A stretch of DNA of 64,000 bases, from contig URGV01000001.1 of assembly GCA_900547455.1 (NCBI GenBank), forward strand, positions 124,001-188,000. Direction: 5' to 3'. This stretch comes from an uncultured Oscillospiraceae bacterium. Its GTDB lineage: Bacteria > Bacillota > Clostridia > Oscillospirales > Ruminococcaceae. Made by a program: the position numbers and the translations under genes. Positions within the stretch are counted from its first letter, which is position 1. Every line of letters starts with the position of its first letter. The notes below the pieces were generated by a model that saw only the letters and a program-made list of their open reading frames with translations, searched no databases and had not been told where the DNA came from. Positions 50,614-59,637 of this stretch are shown here, piece by piece.

Positions 50614-52317
50614 ATGCTCTCACAGTTGTACATCAAAAATATCGCTGTCATCTCGGAGGCTTCCATCGATTTTGGCCCGCGCTTCAATGTCTTTACCGGT
50701 GAGACCGGCGCTGGTAAAACGATTCTGGTTTCTGCCATCAACGGAGTGCTGGGCGCACGGATGAGTCGGGATATTATCCGCAGTGGGGAGGACAGCGCCT
50801 ATGTTTCGGCACTGTTTACGCAGCTGCCACAGGATGTCTGCGCCAAAATTGAGGAGATGGGCTTTGAGATGCAGGATGATACCCTGCTCATCGCGCGGGA
50901 GGTGGGCAGCCGCAACCTCTGCAAGGTTAATGGCCGCCCAGCGACGGTGCAGCTGCTGCGGGAGATCGCCTCGATGCTGATTGATGTCCATGGACAAAAG
51001 GACAACCACCGCTTGCTCTCACCGGAAAACCACATCGCCTACATCGATGCCTTTGGCGGATTGGAGGATTGCCGCCGGGAGTATCAGGTGTTGTACGAAA
51101 AGATTCTAGAAGTGCGCAACCAGCTGGAGCGAGTTAACCGGCATGACCGGGAAAAGGAGCATCAGGTCGACCTGCTGACCTATCAGATAGGCGAAATTGA
51201 GTCCGCAGCCCTGCATCCCGGCGAGGAGGAAGAACTCCTTTTAAAGCGCGACCAGATCGCCAATGCCGAGAGGATCATCCGCCTGCTCAGCCAGTCCAAG
51301 CAGCTGCTGGATGGGGAGGAGGAAGTCTCCGGAATTTTGCAGATGTTCGAGGAGCTCACCAATAACTTAAGCCAGCTTACGCACTTCCTGCCACAGATGG
51401 AGCCGCTGGCTATGCGGATGGAGGAGATCGGTTACGACCTTTCCGACTGCGCGGGCGATTTGGGCAACTATCTGGACCAGATGGACTATCAGCCGCAGGA
51501 GCTGGAACAGGTGGAGGAGCGCTTGGACCTGATCTACCGGCTCAAGCGCAAATATGGCAACTCGGTCGAGGAAATTTTAGAGTACCTGGAAAAGAGCCGC
51601 GAACAGCTGCAGCAGCTAAACCTGTCAGAAGAGAAGGCGCAGGAGTTGCAGGAAGAATATCTGCACTTAAAGCCGCAGGTGCAGCAGGCGGCGGACCTGC
51701 TGACCAGCCGTCGGCACAAGGCGGCCAAGGAATTTTTATCGCGGGTAAAAAAAGAGCTGGAATTTCTCAACATGCCTTCGGTGCGCCTGAGTGTCAGCGC
51801 AGGGCGCAGCGGCTGGAAACCGGACGGGCAGGACGAGCTGGAATTTTTAATCAGCTCCAATGCAGGCGAAGAGCCGAAGCCGCTGGCAAAAATTGCATCG
51901 GGCGGCGAGCTTTCCCGCGTGATGCTCTCGATTAAAAATGTGCTGGCGCAGAAGGACCGGGTGGGAACGGCGGTCTTTGACGAGATCGATACCGGCGTCA
52001 GCGGCAAGGCGGCGCAAAAGATCGGGCAAAAGCTGCAGGAGGTTTCGCACAACCGCCAGGTAATCTGCGTCACTCACCTGGCGCAGGTGGCGGTCTATGC
52101 TGACCACCATCTGCTGATTGAAAAGTCCGAGGAGGATGGCAGGACCTACACCCGCATCAAACCATTGGACCGGCAGGGCAGGGTGGAGGAAATTGCCCGG
52201 ATGATTTCCGGCGAAAACTTGACCGAAACCGCCATGCAAAACGCCCGGGAAATGCTTTCCCTGGCAGATCAAAACCTGGTAAACAATGAGAATAACCCCT
52301 TGACAATCGAAAGATGA
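50614..52317 (+). CDS. recN: DNA repair protein RecN
   Basis: A 567-residue SMC-like ATPase that acts early in double-strand-break repair. Walker A is GETGAGKTILVSAI (~residue 30). Long coiled-coil arms occupy ~150-370. The signature and Walker B are ASGGELSRVMLSIKNVLA and TAVFDEIDTGVSGKAA (~430-465). Full length. Its last codons contain the tyrS promoter. Confidence 0.95.
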   Translation: MLSQLYIKNIAVISEASIDFGPRFNVFTGETGAGKTILVSAINGVLGARMSRDIIRSGEDSAYVSALFTQLPQDVCAKIEEMGFEMQDDTLLIAREVGSRNLCKVNGRPATVQLLREIASMLIDVHGQKDNHRLLSPENHIAYIDAFGGLEDCRREYQVLYEKILEVRNQLERVNRHDREKEHQVDLLTYQIGEIESAALHPGEEEELLLKRDQIANAERIIRLLSQSKQLLDGEEEVSGILQMFEELTNNLSQLTHFLPQMEPLAMRMEEIGYDLSDCAGDLGNYLDQMDYQPQELEQVEERLDLIYRLKRKYGNSVEEILEYLEKSREQLQQLNLSEEKAQELQEEYLHLKPQVQQAADLLTSRRHKAAKEFLSRVKKELEFLNMPSVRLSVSAGRSGWKPDGQDELEFLISSNAGEEPKPLAKIASGGELSRVMLSIKNVLAQKDRVGTAVFDEIDTGVSGKAAQKIGQKLQEVSHNRQVICVTHLAQVAVYADHHLLIEKSEEDGRTYTRIKPLDRQGRVEEIARMISGENLTETAMQNAREMLSLADQNLVNNENNPLTIER

Positions 52318-52328
52318 TGGGTTATAAT
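52300..52328 (+). promoter_or_regulatory. Consensus promoter of tyrS
   Basis: TTGACA, 17-base spacer, TATAAT: a perfect consensus, with its -35 box inside the recN coding end. Confidence 0.9.
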
Positions 52329-52334
52329 ACCAAT

Positions 52335-52650
52335 CAACAGCATAGACGGGAACAAGTAGCAGCCTGCAAAAGCCTCCCAGAGAGCTTCCGGACGGTGCAA
52401 GGAAGCGTGGCGGCGGGTGTGCGAATACCTCCCCGAGCTGCCGCCCGAACCGCTTGTGCGCAGTAGGCGCGGCCGGTCAATCTCCGTTATGGGATTAGGG
52501 TATCAAGCGGCTTTCTCGATAGAGAAGTCCGGTACCTGCTGAGGCCGTCCTTCGTGAGGAGGCGGTAAATAGAGGTGGTAACGCGTTTTTTCGCCCTCTG
52601 CTTTTTGAGCCGGAAGATACCGGCAGAGAAAGCGGAGGGCTTTTTATTTT
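52335..52650 (+). promoter_or_regulatory. Tyrosine T-box leader with terminator
   Basis: The leader runs from the promoter to 44 bases before tyrS. Stem I begins near GGGAACAAGTAGC, with the GAATAC segment at 52425-52430 offering TAC (Tyr) as the specifier codon. The T-box core AGGTGGTAACGCG is at 52573-52585. The competing terminator pairs GCCCTC (52593) with GAGGGC (52635-52640), followed by Ts. Uncharged tRNA-Tyr should favour the antiterminator and switch on tyrS. Confidence 0.88.
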
Positions 52651-52694
52651 GGTTCCTCCGCAAAATTTCACAAATCGAACTGGAGGAAAAGAAG

Positions 52695-53924
52695 ATGACA
52701 ATCTACGACGAGCTCAAACGTCGCGGCCTGATTGCACAGGTGACCGACGAGGAAGAGATCAAGGAACTGATTAACAGTGGCAAGGCGACTTTTTACATCG
52801 GCTTCGACTGCACGGCAGATAGCCTGACCGCCGGCCACTTTATGGCGCTGACCCTGATGAAGCGCCTGCAGCAGGCGGGCAACCGTCCGATCGCGCTGAT
52901 TGGCGGCGGCACCACCATGATCGGCGATCCATCTGGCCGCACCGACATGCGCAAGATGCTGACCAAAGAGGACATTGACCACAATGCTGAGTGCTTCAAG
53001 CGCCAGATGGAACGCTTCATCGAATTCGGTGAAGGCAAAGCGATGATGCTCAACAACGCCGACTGGCTGATGAACCTGAACTACATCGAGCTGCTGCGCG
53101 AGGTGGGCGCCTGCTTCAGCGTCAACCGGATGCTGACCGCGGAATGCTACAAACAGCGCATGGAGAAGGGTCTCAGCTTCCTGGAATTTAACTACATGAT
53201 TATGCAGAGCTACGACTTCTACCACATGTTCCAGCACTACGGCTGCAACATGCAGTTTGGCGGCGACGACCAGTGGAGCAATATGCTTGGCGGCACCGAG
53301 CTGATCCGCCGCAAGCTGGGCAAGGACGCCTACGCCATGACCATCACCCTGCTCACCGATTCCCAGGGCAAGAAGATGGGCAAGACCGCCGGCAACGCGG
53401 TCTGGCTGGACGCTAACAAGACCACCCCGTACGAGTTCTTCCAGTACTGGAGAAACGTCGACGACGCGGACGTCATCAAGTGCCTGAAGATGCTGACCTT
53501 TATCCCGATCGAGGAGATCGAGGCGATGGAAAGCTGGGAGGGCGCGCAGCTCAACGTCGCTAAAGAGAAGCTGGCCTTTGAGCTGACCGCGATGGTACAC
53601 GGCGAGGAGGAGGCGCAGAAGGCTCTGGATGCTTCCAAGGCGCTGTTCAGTGCGGGCGGCAACACCGAGAACATGCCTTCCACCCAGCTGGGTGAGGCGG
53701 ACCTGGACGAGAACGCTTCCATCCAGGTGGCGGATCTGCTGGTCAAAACCGAGCTTGCCCCGTCCAAGGCGGAGGCCAAGCGCCTGATTAAGCAGGGCGG
53801 CATTTCGGTTAACGATGAGAAGGTGACCGCTTTTGATGCGGCGCTGACCAAAGAGGATTTCGCGAAGGGTGAGATCATTGTCAAGAAGGGTAAGAAGGTT
53901 TTCCACAAGGTAACCTTGGCATAA
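52695..53924 (+). CDS. tyrS: Tyrosyl-tRNA synthetase
   Basis: A 409-residue class I synthetase that charges tRNA-Tyr. The HIGH-like motif is in [27 protein letters not shown] marks the Tyr pocket; the KMSKS equivalent is [12 protein letters not shown]. The C-terminal S4 domain is [35 protein letters not shown] 52695 follows CTGGAGG; the frame is open upstream into the T-box but without a proper start. Regulated by the T-box. Confidence 0.96.
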   Translation: MTIYDELKRRGLIAQVTDEEEIKELINSGKATFYIGFDCTADSLTAGHFMALTLMKRLQQAGNRPIALIGGGTTMIGDPSGRTDMRKMLTKEDIDHNAECFKRQMERFIEFGEGKAMMLNNADWLMNLNYIELLREVGACFSVNRMLTAECYKQRMEKGLSFLEFNYMIMQSYDFYHMFQHYGCNMQFGGDDQWSNMLGGTELIRRKLGKDAYAMTITLLTDSQGKKMGKTAGNAVWLDANKTTPYEFFQYWRNVDDADVIKCLKMLTFIPIEEIEAMESWEGAQLNVAKEKLAFELTAMVHGEEEAQKALDASKALFSAGGNTENMPSTQLGEADLDENASIQVADLLVKTELAPSKAEAKRLIKQGGISVNDEKVTAFDAALTKEDFAKGEIIVKKGKKVFHKVTLA

Positions 53925-53927
53925 AAA

Positions 53928-53973
53928 CAGGCAATAAAAAAGGCACGGGCAACCGTGCTTTTTTTATTGCCTG
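53928..53973. terminator. Bidirectional terminator after tyrS
   Basis: A very long stem, CAGGCAATAAAAAAGGCACGG with its complement around GCAA. It overlaps the last codons of the convergent XRE gene. Confidence 0.93.
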
Positions 53974-54302
53974 TGATTGCGCTCCTCCAGCAGCAGGTCG
54001 ATGAAGCGGTCCACCAGCCGCCGCTCCGAGGGCGTGCAGAGCATCAGCTTTTGCTGCACCTCGGTTTGCAGGTAGTCGGTCATGTTCTGGCTGGTGCCCA
54101 GCAGCAGCTCGTTGGGAGTGATCTCCAACGCGGCGCACAGCTTCATCACCGTTTCCAGGCTGGGAATCGAGCGGGAATTTTCGATGTGGGAGATGTAGAC
54201 AGTAGAAAGCTCTGCACATTCGGCCAACCCTTCCTGCGTCATTCCTTTTTTATGACGAATATATGCTATGCGTTTACCTAATACTGAATAATCGACACAC
54301 AA
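53964..54302 (-). CDS. XRE family helix-turn-helix regulator
   Basis: A 112-residue transcription factor. The helix-turn-helix spans ~residues 6-60 (LGKRIAYIRHKKGMTQEGLAE, STVYISHIENSRSIPSLETVMKLCAALEITPNELL). The helical tail ends LVDRFIDLLLEERN. The likely start is TTG 54302 behind AGAGGTGG; the frame is open to 54353. It is divergent from the secreted-protein gene at 54476, which it may control (inference). Confidence 0.88.
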   Translation of the reverse strand: MCVDYSVLGKRIAYIRHKKGMTQEGLAECAELSTVYISHIENSRSIPSLETVMKLCAALEITPNELLLGTSQNMTDYLQTEVQQKLMLCTPSERRLVDRFIDLLLEERNHRQ

Positions 54303-54475
54303 ATTAGCACCACCTCTGGAACAATGGTAGCGAAAATTGATGAAATATAACATAAACCAGAAGTATATTTGTACTAAAAGTATATTGATTAGACTATAAT
54401 TTGAGAGTAAAATAGATAGTGTACAAGAATAATGTGAAGATTCAATTTAATCGAAAAAAATAGGAGGTAAAAGCA

Positions 54476-55387
54476 ATGAAAAAGAAACAGACCCTGGCTG
54501 TGCTGCTTGCTGCCGCGATGGTGCTGAGCATGCCGGTTGGGGCGTACGCGGAGGAGCTGGATGGAGTGGAAAATTCTGCTGGCTTGGTGGAGCCGTATAT
54601 TGTGGACTCAGAAGCCCCCAAATTAAATGGGATGACCCTTAGCAGTGATAGTGTCAAGGGTGGAGAAGAATTAACAATCACAGTTGATGCGACAGATGAA
54701 ATTTCTGGTATTAGGGGTTGCCAAGTAACCTTTGTGAATAAAGAAACCAAAAGACAACTTACTGCTCATCCAAGTGATTTTGAAAATCCTACAGTCCTGA
54801 CGTTAGAAGTATCGGAATACGAACCAAGTGGAACATACGAATTGTTAGATGTTCTTCTTAGCGACAATGCAGGAAATAGTATATGGTACGACAAAAATCC
54901 GTCCGGTGACTTTGTAGATGATACTTCTTGGGGTGAACTTACTTTTACTCGTTCCTTCACCGTCATCAACGACGACCCCGTAACCCCTCCGCCAACCGAC
55001 CCGGAGACACCGAGCAACCCAAGCAACCCCACCACCCCCTCCCGCCCCAACAGCTCCACAACCACCGCGCCCGGAACCCCGATCAACTACGAGTCCGAGA
55101 AGCCGGACCCGGCGGACGAGCAGGCGGTGGAAGCGTACAACTTCTGGCAGAATACCAAGCGTGAAATCCGCGTCTACGAGCGCGCGGGCAGCCTGCGCGT
55201 CTATGTCCCGGCGGACGTCACCTACATGCCGGCCAGCGTGATGGAAACGCTGCGGGTGGAAAATGTGCCGGTCGTCCTGCAGTGGCAGGGCCACCGCATC
55301 GAAATCCCGGCAGGAAAAGCCCAGCCTAAGCAGCCGCTCAAAGCCTACTGGCCGATGAAAACCCTGTGCGAACTTTACAACGCATAA
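54476..55387 (+). CDS. Exported protein with Ig-like domain and Pro/Thr-rich linker, unknown function
   Basis: I do not recognise a family for the whole 303-residue protein. The signal peptide (TLAVLLAAAMVLSMPVGAYA) is followed by a bacterial Ig-like domain (~45-160: DSEAPKLNGMTLSSDSVKGGEELTITVDATDE...SGIRG, LSDNAGN). Next come a Pro/Thr/Ser/Asn-rich linker (~172-205) and an ~80-residue C-terminal domain (AVEAYNFWQNTKREIRVYE...). Base composition is sharply mosaic: AT-rich from ~54590 to 54960, GC-rich on either side. No sortase motif is seen. AGGAGG ribosome site. Confidence 0.78.
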   Translation: MKKKQTLAVLLAAAMVLSMPVGAYAEELDGVENSAGLVEPYIVDSEAPKLNGMTLSSDSVKGGEELTITVDATDEISGIRGCQVTFVNKETKRQLTAHPSDFENPTVLTLEVSEYEPSGTYELLDVLLSDNAGNSIWYDKNPSGDFVDDTSWGELTFTRSFTVINDDPVTPPPTDPETPSNPSNPTTPSRPNSSTTTAPGTPINYESEKPDPADEQAVEAYNFWQNTKREIRVYERAGSLRVYVPADVTYMPASVMETLRVENVPVVLQWQGHRIEIPAGKAQPKQPLKAYWPMKTLCELYNA

Positions 55388-55396
55388 AATTCCAAC

Positions 55397-55430
55397 AAAA
55401 AAGGAGCCTTTCGAAAAAGGCTCCTTTTTG
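55397..55430. terminator. Bidirectional terminator
   Basis: AAAAAAGGAGCCTTT pairs with AAAGGCTCCTTTTT around CGAA, between convergent genes. Confidence 0.92.
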
Positions 55431-55438
55431 TTATGCGC

Positions 55439-56284
55439 TTAAATCACTTCGGTAGCGTGCCGGGTGGCGTGGCAGCCCAGGCTGACAGCGACCGGCAGGC
55501 AGGAAACGTGGGTGGGGTAGGAGAGGATGTTGACGGCCAGCGCGGTCACGGTGCCGCCCATATTCTCCGGGCCGATGCCCAGCCGGTTGACCCGGTCGAG
55601 GATCTCGCTCTCCATGTCGGTGTAGAGCAGCTTCTTGTTGTAGGTGAACAGGTCGCGGCACAGCGCCTTTTTGGCAAGCAGGGTGGCCATCTCGCTGTCG
55701 CCGCCGATGCCCACGCCGACAATCAGCGGGGTGCAGGATTTGCCGCCGTTTTCCTGTACGCAGCTCACCACATAGCGGATGATGTCCTCGCGGGTGGCGC
55801 TGGGGTGGAACATCCGCAGGCTGCTGGCGTTTTCGCCTCCCGCGCCCTGCGGAACAACGGTGAGCGAGATGCTGTTGCCCTGCACCAGCCGCACATGGAT
55901 GATGGCGGGGGTGTTGTCCCCGGAATTGACCCGGTTCAGCGGGTCATAGACCACCGATTTGCGCAGGTTTCCCTCGTTGTAAGCCTGACGCACGCCCTCG
56001 TTGACGGCGTCCTCAAACAGCTCGCCCGCGATGTGTACATCCTGACCGATCTCGGCAAAGACCACCACCATGCCGGTGTCCTGGCAGATGGGCAGGCCGG
56101 TATGCTGGGCTGTTTTGTAGTTTTCAATGATGCTGTTCAGCGCACGCTTGCCATTGGGCGAGATTTCATAGTCGCACGCGGTGTCCAGCGTGAGCTTGAT
56201 GTCAGACGGCAAAAATTTATTGGCGCGCAGGCAGAGATTTTTGACTGTACGCACAATGGTTTCGGATGTAATCGTTCTCATCAT
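55439..56284 (-). CDS. Class I fumarate hydratase / tartrate dehydratase, alpha subunit
   Basis: A 281-residue alpha subunit holding the labile [4Fe-4S] cluster. Expected ligands are Cys67 (PICQDTG), Cys184 (GGKSCTP) and Cys271 (LGCHATRHA). VVPQGAGGENAS and GVGIGGD are the other family motifs. The partner beta subunit is not adjacent but encoded at 10246-10806 on the other strand. The gene follows an amidohydrolase by a single base and is cotranscribed with it. Fumarate and tartrate/mesaconate types cannot be separated by eye. Confidence 0.92.
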   Translation of the reverse strand: MMRTITSETIVRTVKNLCLRANKFLPSDIKLTLDTACDYEISPNGKRALNSIIENYKTAQHTGLPICQDTGMVVVFAEIGQDVHIAGELFEDAVNEGVRQAYNEGNLRKSVVYDPLNRVNSGDNTPAIIHVRLVQGNSISLTVVPQGAGGENASSLRMFHPSATREDIIRYVVSCVQENGGKSCTPLIVGVGIGGDSEMATLLAKKALCRDLFTYNKKLLYTDMESEILDRVNRLGIGPENMGGTVTALAVNILSYPTHVSCLPVAVSLGCHATRHATEVI

Positions 56285-56285
56285 G

Positions 56286-57470
56286 CTACCCCCTTACGAT
56301 TTTACCATTGATAACAACCATCTCCGGCTTGGCGGCGATGGTCAGTGGATCCTGTGAAAAGACCGAAAAGTCGGCATCCTTGCCGGCTGCAAGCGAGCCG
56401 ACCCGGTCGGCAATCCCGACAATCTGTGCCGGATGGATGGTGATGGCGGCCAGCGCCTGCTGATAGTCCATCCCTTCCCGCACCGCCATCCCTGCACAGA
56501 TGGGCAGCATCCCGATGGGCATGACGTTGTAGTCGGTGCAGATGGCGGTCTTGACGCCGTGCCGGGAGAGAATGCCCGGATTTTTGTCAGTGGCGTTGGC
56601 AAGCTCCGGCTTGGAGCGGGTGGTCATCAGCGGACCGGTGATGGCGCAGACACCCTCCTCTGCTAAATCCTCGGCGATCAGGTGTCCCTCGGTGCAGTGC
56701 ACCAGCACGAAGTCAAGGTCAAATTCCTTTGCCAGCCGGATGGCGGTGAAGATGTCGTCGGCGCGGTGGCAGTGAATGTGGGCTTTGAGCTCCCTGGTGA
56801 TGACCGGCACCAGCGCCTCGCATTTGGCGTCGAAATCCGGCGGATCGGTATCCTCATCCTCCTGCGCTTTGCAGCAGTCCTCGTGATAGCGCTGGGCCTT
56901 TCTGAGCTGCTCGCGAATCAGGGCAGCGGTGGCCATGCGGGTCATCGGGGTCTCGGATTTGTCGTTGTAGCAGCCCTTGGGATTTTCTCCAAGCGCAAAT
57001 TTCATCGCGACCGGCGCTTTGAGCATCATGCGGTCGACGTTGTGGCCAAAAGTTTTGATGGCGCAGAACTGGCCGCCGATGGCGTTTGCGCTGCCAGGCC
57101 CGGTGATCACGGTGGTGATGGCGGCATCCACCGCCTCGGAAAAGCTCTTGTTGAGCGGGTTGATGGCGTCGATGCCGCGCAGGTGCGGGGTGACCGGGTC
57201 GGTCATCTCGTTGAGGTCGTCGCCCTCAAAGTTCAGCCCTTCCTCGGCCAGACCCATGTGGCAGTGGGCGTCGATAAAGCCGGGGTAGACCGATTTTCCT
57301 TCTAGGTCGTACACCTCCTGCGCGGGAAAATCCGACAGCGCGGGGCACTGGGACATCGGCCCCAGATTCTGGATGCGGCCGTCCTGTGTCAGCAAAAAGC
57401 CGTCCTCAATTGTCAGGAACCCTGTCGGGGTGGGCTCCATGGTCATCAGGTGAGCGTGGATAAAAAGCAT
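56286..57470 (-). CDS. Amidohydrolase (imidazolonepropionase-related)
   Basis: A 394-residue metal-dependent hydrolase of the amidohydrolase superfamily. HxH is in FIDAHCHMG (~residue 68). Further metal ligands are in HIHCHRADD and VHCTEGH, and the catalytic Asp is in ICTDYNVMP. The closing strand ADFSVFSQDPL...VVINGKIV is typical. Similar clostridial proteins are annotated simply as amidohydrolase; the substrate is unknown. It precedes the dehydratase alpha gene by one base, suggesting a shared catabolic role. Confidence 0.9.
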   Translation of the reverse strand: MLFIHAHLMTMEPTPTGFLTIEDGFLLTQDGRIQNLGPMSQCPALSDFPAQEVYDLEGKSVYPGFIDAHCHMGLAEEGLNFEGDDLNEMTDPVTPHLRGIDAINPLNKSFSEAVDAAITTVITGPGSANAIGGQFCAIKTFGHNVDRMMLKAPVAMKFALGENPKGCYNDKSETPMTRMATAALIREQLRKAQRYHEDCCKAQEDEDTDPPDFDAKCEALVPVITRELKAHIHCHRADDIFTAIRLAKEFDLDFVLVHCTEGHLIAEDLAEEGVCAITGPLMTTRSKPELANATDKNPGILSRHGVKTAICTDYNVMPIGMLPICAGMAVREGMDYQQALAAITIHPAQIVGIADRVGSLAAGKDADFSVFSQDPLTIAAKPEMVVINGKIVRG

Positions 57471-57512
57471 GGGAAACCTCCGATCACTGTAACGTGTAAA
57501 ATAATTGGTTCT

Positions 57513-57540
57513 ATTATACTACAAATTTTGATATTTGCAA
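57513..57540 (-). promoter_or_regulatory. Promoter of the amidohydrolase-dehydratase alpha operon
   Basis: Minus strand TTGCAA, 16-base spacer, TATAAT, about 45 bases upstream of the start. Confidence 0.65.
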
Positions 57541-57647
57541 ACCCGGAGATTGTCAGTTTTTTTGCCTTTAGATATTGAGAGATTTTCGGCGGTGTGATAA
57601 GATATAAAATGGTAGATTTTAAACAGAAAAAAGATTGAGGTTATATC

Positions 57648-59558
57648 ATGATTGTATCACTCGAACATGTTTTTAAATATTACGGCGCGGACTGCATCCT
57701 GCGGGATGTCAACGCCGCCATCAACGAAAAGGATCGCATCGGACTGGTCGGCGCAAACGGGGAAGGCAAAACCACCCTGCTCAATGTGCTGACCGGCGGG
57801 CTGGATTATGAGGAAGGCTCGGTGAGCCTGACCAACGGCAAGGTGATCGGATATCTGCACCAGAACAGCGGGCTTTCCAACGGCAGGACCATCCAGCAGG
57901 AGATGGAGGCGGTCTTTGCCGACCTGATTGCACTGGGACAGGAGGTGGACGCGCTGCAAAAACAGATGGCGCAGGTCCACGACAACCCACAGGAGTACGA
58001 GCGCGTCTCTGCAGAATATCAGAAAAAGCTGGCCCGCTTTGAGGCCAGGGACGGCTACCAGATTGAGGTCAAGATCAACACCGTCCTCAACGGTATGGGC
58101 TTTGGCAATTATGACCGCAACATCGTCACCAACAACCTCTCCGGCGGCGAAAAAACCAGGCTTGCCACCGCCCGCCTGCTGCTCCTGGAGCCGGACCTAC
58201 TGATTCTGGACGAGCCGACCAACCACCTGGATTTCAAGACGCTCAACTGGCTGGAGGATTATCTCTCCTCTTACAAGGGCGCACTGCTGGTGGTCTCGCA
58301 CGACCGCTACTTCTTAAACCGACTGGTCGACCACATCTGGGAGCTGGAGCGGACGGTGCTCACTACCTACCGCGGAAACTATTCCTCCTATGTGGTGCAG
58401 AAAAAGGAGCGGGTGGAGCGGCAGCTCAAGGAATATGAGCAGCAGCAGGAGCAGATTAAATCGATGGAGGAGTATGTGGCCAAAAATATCGCCCGCGCCT
58501 CTACCTCCAAGAGCGCCAAGTCCCGCATCGCTGCGCTGGAGCGGATGGACCGCGTCGAGAAGCCGGTGATTTGGGAGAAAAAAGCCGCCTTCCGCTTTAC
58601 CTACGACGAACCGCCGGTCAAGGATGTCTTCCACGGGGAAGGCATGAGCATCGCTGTCGGGGAGGGAGAAAACCGCAAGGTCCTCTGCCGGAACATGAAG
58701 CTGGATGTGATGAGAGGGGAGAAAATCGCCATCATCGGCCAGAACGGTGTAGGAAAATCCTCCCTGCTCAAGGCCATCCAGGAGATGATTCCGCTGGAAG
58801 CAGGACACTTTGAGTGGGGACAGAAAGTAAAAATTTCCTACTATGAGCAGGAAAACCGCCAGCTGCACCCGGACAAGACGGCTATCAACGAGATTTGGGA
58901 TCGCTTCCCCAATATGTACGAGGTGGAGGTGCGCAACATTCTGGGGCGGGTGCTGCTTTCCGGCGATGACGTCTACAAGTTGGTGGGCAGCCTGTCCGGC
59001 GGTGAGCGCGCAAAGGTGGCCTTTGCGATCATGATGCTGGAGCGCGGCAACGTGCTGATTTTGGACGAACCAACCAACCACCTGGATATCGGAAGCAAGG
59101 AGATGTTGGAGGACGCGCTGGAGGAATTCGATGGAACCATCATCATGGTTTCGCACGACCGTTACCTGCTCAACCGCATCCCGACCAAAATCATCGAGAT
59201 GACCCCCTCCGGCTATGAGACCTACAATGGCAAGTACGACTACTATGTCGAGCACAAGGTGGAGCCGCAGGTTGTCAAAGAGCAGCCGTCCGAGGAGAAG
59301 AAGCAGGCGGCACAGAAATTTTACCGGACAAAGGCGGACCGCGCCCGTCAGGTTGCGGCCAAAAAGCGCATCGCCTTTTTGGAACAGAAGATGGAGGAGA
59401 ACGAGCAGACAATCGCTCAGCTGACCGAGCAGATGGGCGATCCGCAGATCGCGTCGGATTACCAGAAGGTGGAGGAAATTTGCCAGCAGATCGAACAGCT
59501 GAAAAATGAAAGTGAGGCCTTCGGTGAGGAGTGGCTGGAGCTTTCGGAGGAAGAATAA
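57648..59558 (+). CDS. ABC-F family ATPase
   Basis: A 636-residue soluble protein with two ABC modules and no membrane part. Walker A motifs are GANGEGKTTLLNVL (~residue 35) and GQNGVGKSSLLKAI (~365). Signatures are LSGGEKTRLATARL and LSGGERAKVAFAIMML. Walker B is LLILDEPTNHLDF / LILDEPTNHLDIG. The inter-domain linker (VQKKERVERQLKEYEQQQEQIKS) and a C-terminal coiled coil (~560-625) are typical of ABC-F proteins that act on the ribosome, some giving antibiotic resistance. Which subclass is not clear. Confidence 0.93.
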   Translation: MIVSLEHVFKYYGADCILRDVNAAINEKDRIGLVGANGEGKTTLLNVLTGGLDYEEGSVSLTNGKVIGYLHQNSGLSNGRTIQQEMEAVFADLIALGQEVDALQKQMAQVHDNPQEYERVSAEYQKKLARFEARDGYQIEVKINTVLNGMGFGNYDRNIVTNNLSGGEKTRLATARLLLLEPDLLILDEPTNHLDFKTLNWLEDYLSSYKGALLVVSHDRYFLNRLVDHIWELERTVLTTYRGNYSSYVVQKKERVERQLKEYEQQQEQIKSMEEYVAKNIARASTSKSAKSRIAALERMDRVEKPVIWEKKAAFRFTYDEPPVKDVFHGEGMSIAVGEGENRKVLCRNMKLDVMRGEKIAIIGQNGVGKSSLLKAIQEMIPLEAGHFEWGQKVKISYYEQENRQLHPDKTAINEIWDRFPNMYEVEVRNILGRVLLSGDDVYKLVGSLSGGERAKVAFAIMMLERGNVLILDEPTNHLDIGSKEMLEDALEEFDGTIIMVSHDRYLLNRIPTKIIEMTPSGYETYNGKYDYYVEHKVEPQVVKEQPSEEKKQAAQKFYRTKADRARQVAAKKRIAFLEQKMEENEQTIAQLTEQMGDPQIASDYQKVEEICQQIEQLKNESEAFGEEWLELSEEE

Positions 59559-59637
59559 CGGTAGAAAATGAGGAGGATACTTCGTTTTTATTAAGAGAAG
59601 GGAATAAAAGCAAGACAGAAAGGATGGGAACAGACCA

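Noticed and set aside
52668..53906. A 412-codon minus-strand frame opposite tyrS
   Set aside because: tyrS is certain from its motifs and T-box; the antisense frame has no motif and depends on tyrS codon bias.
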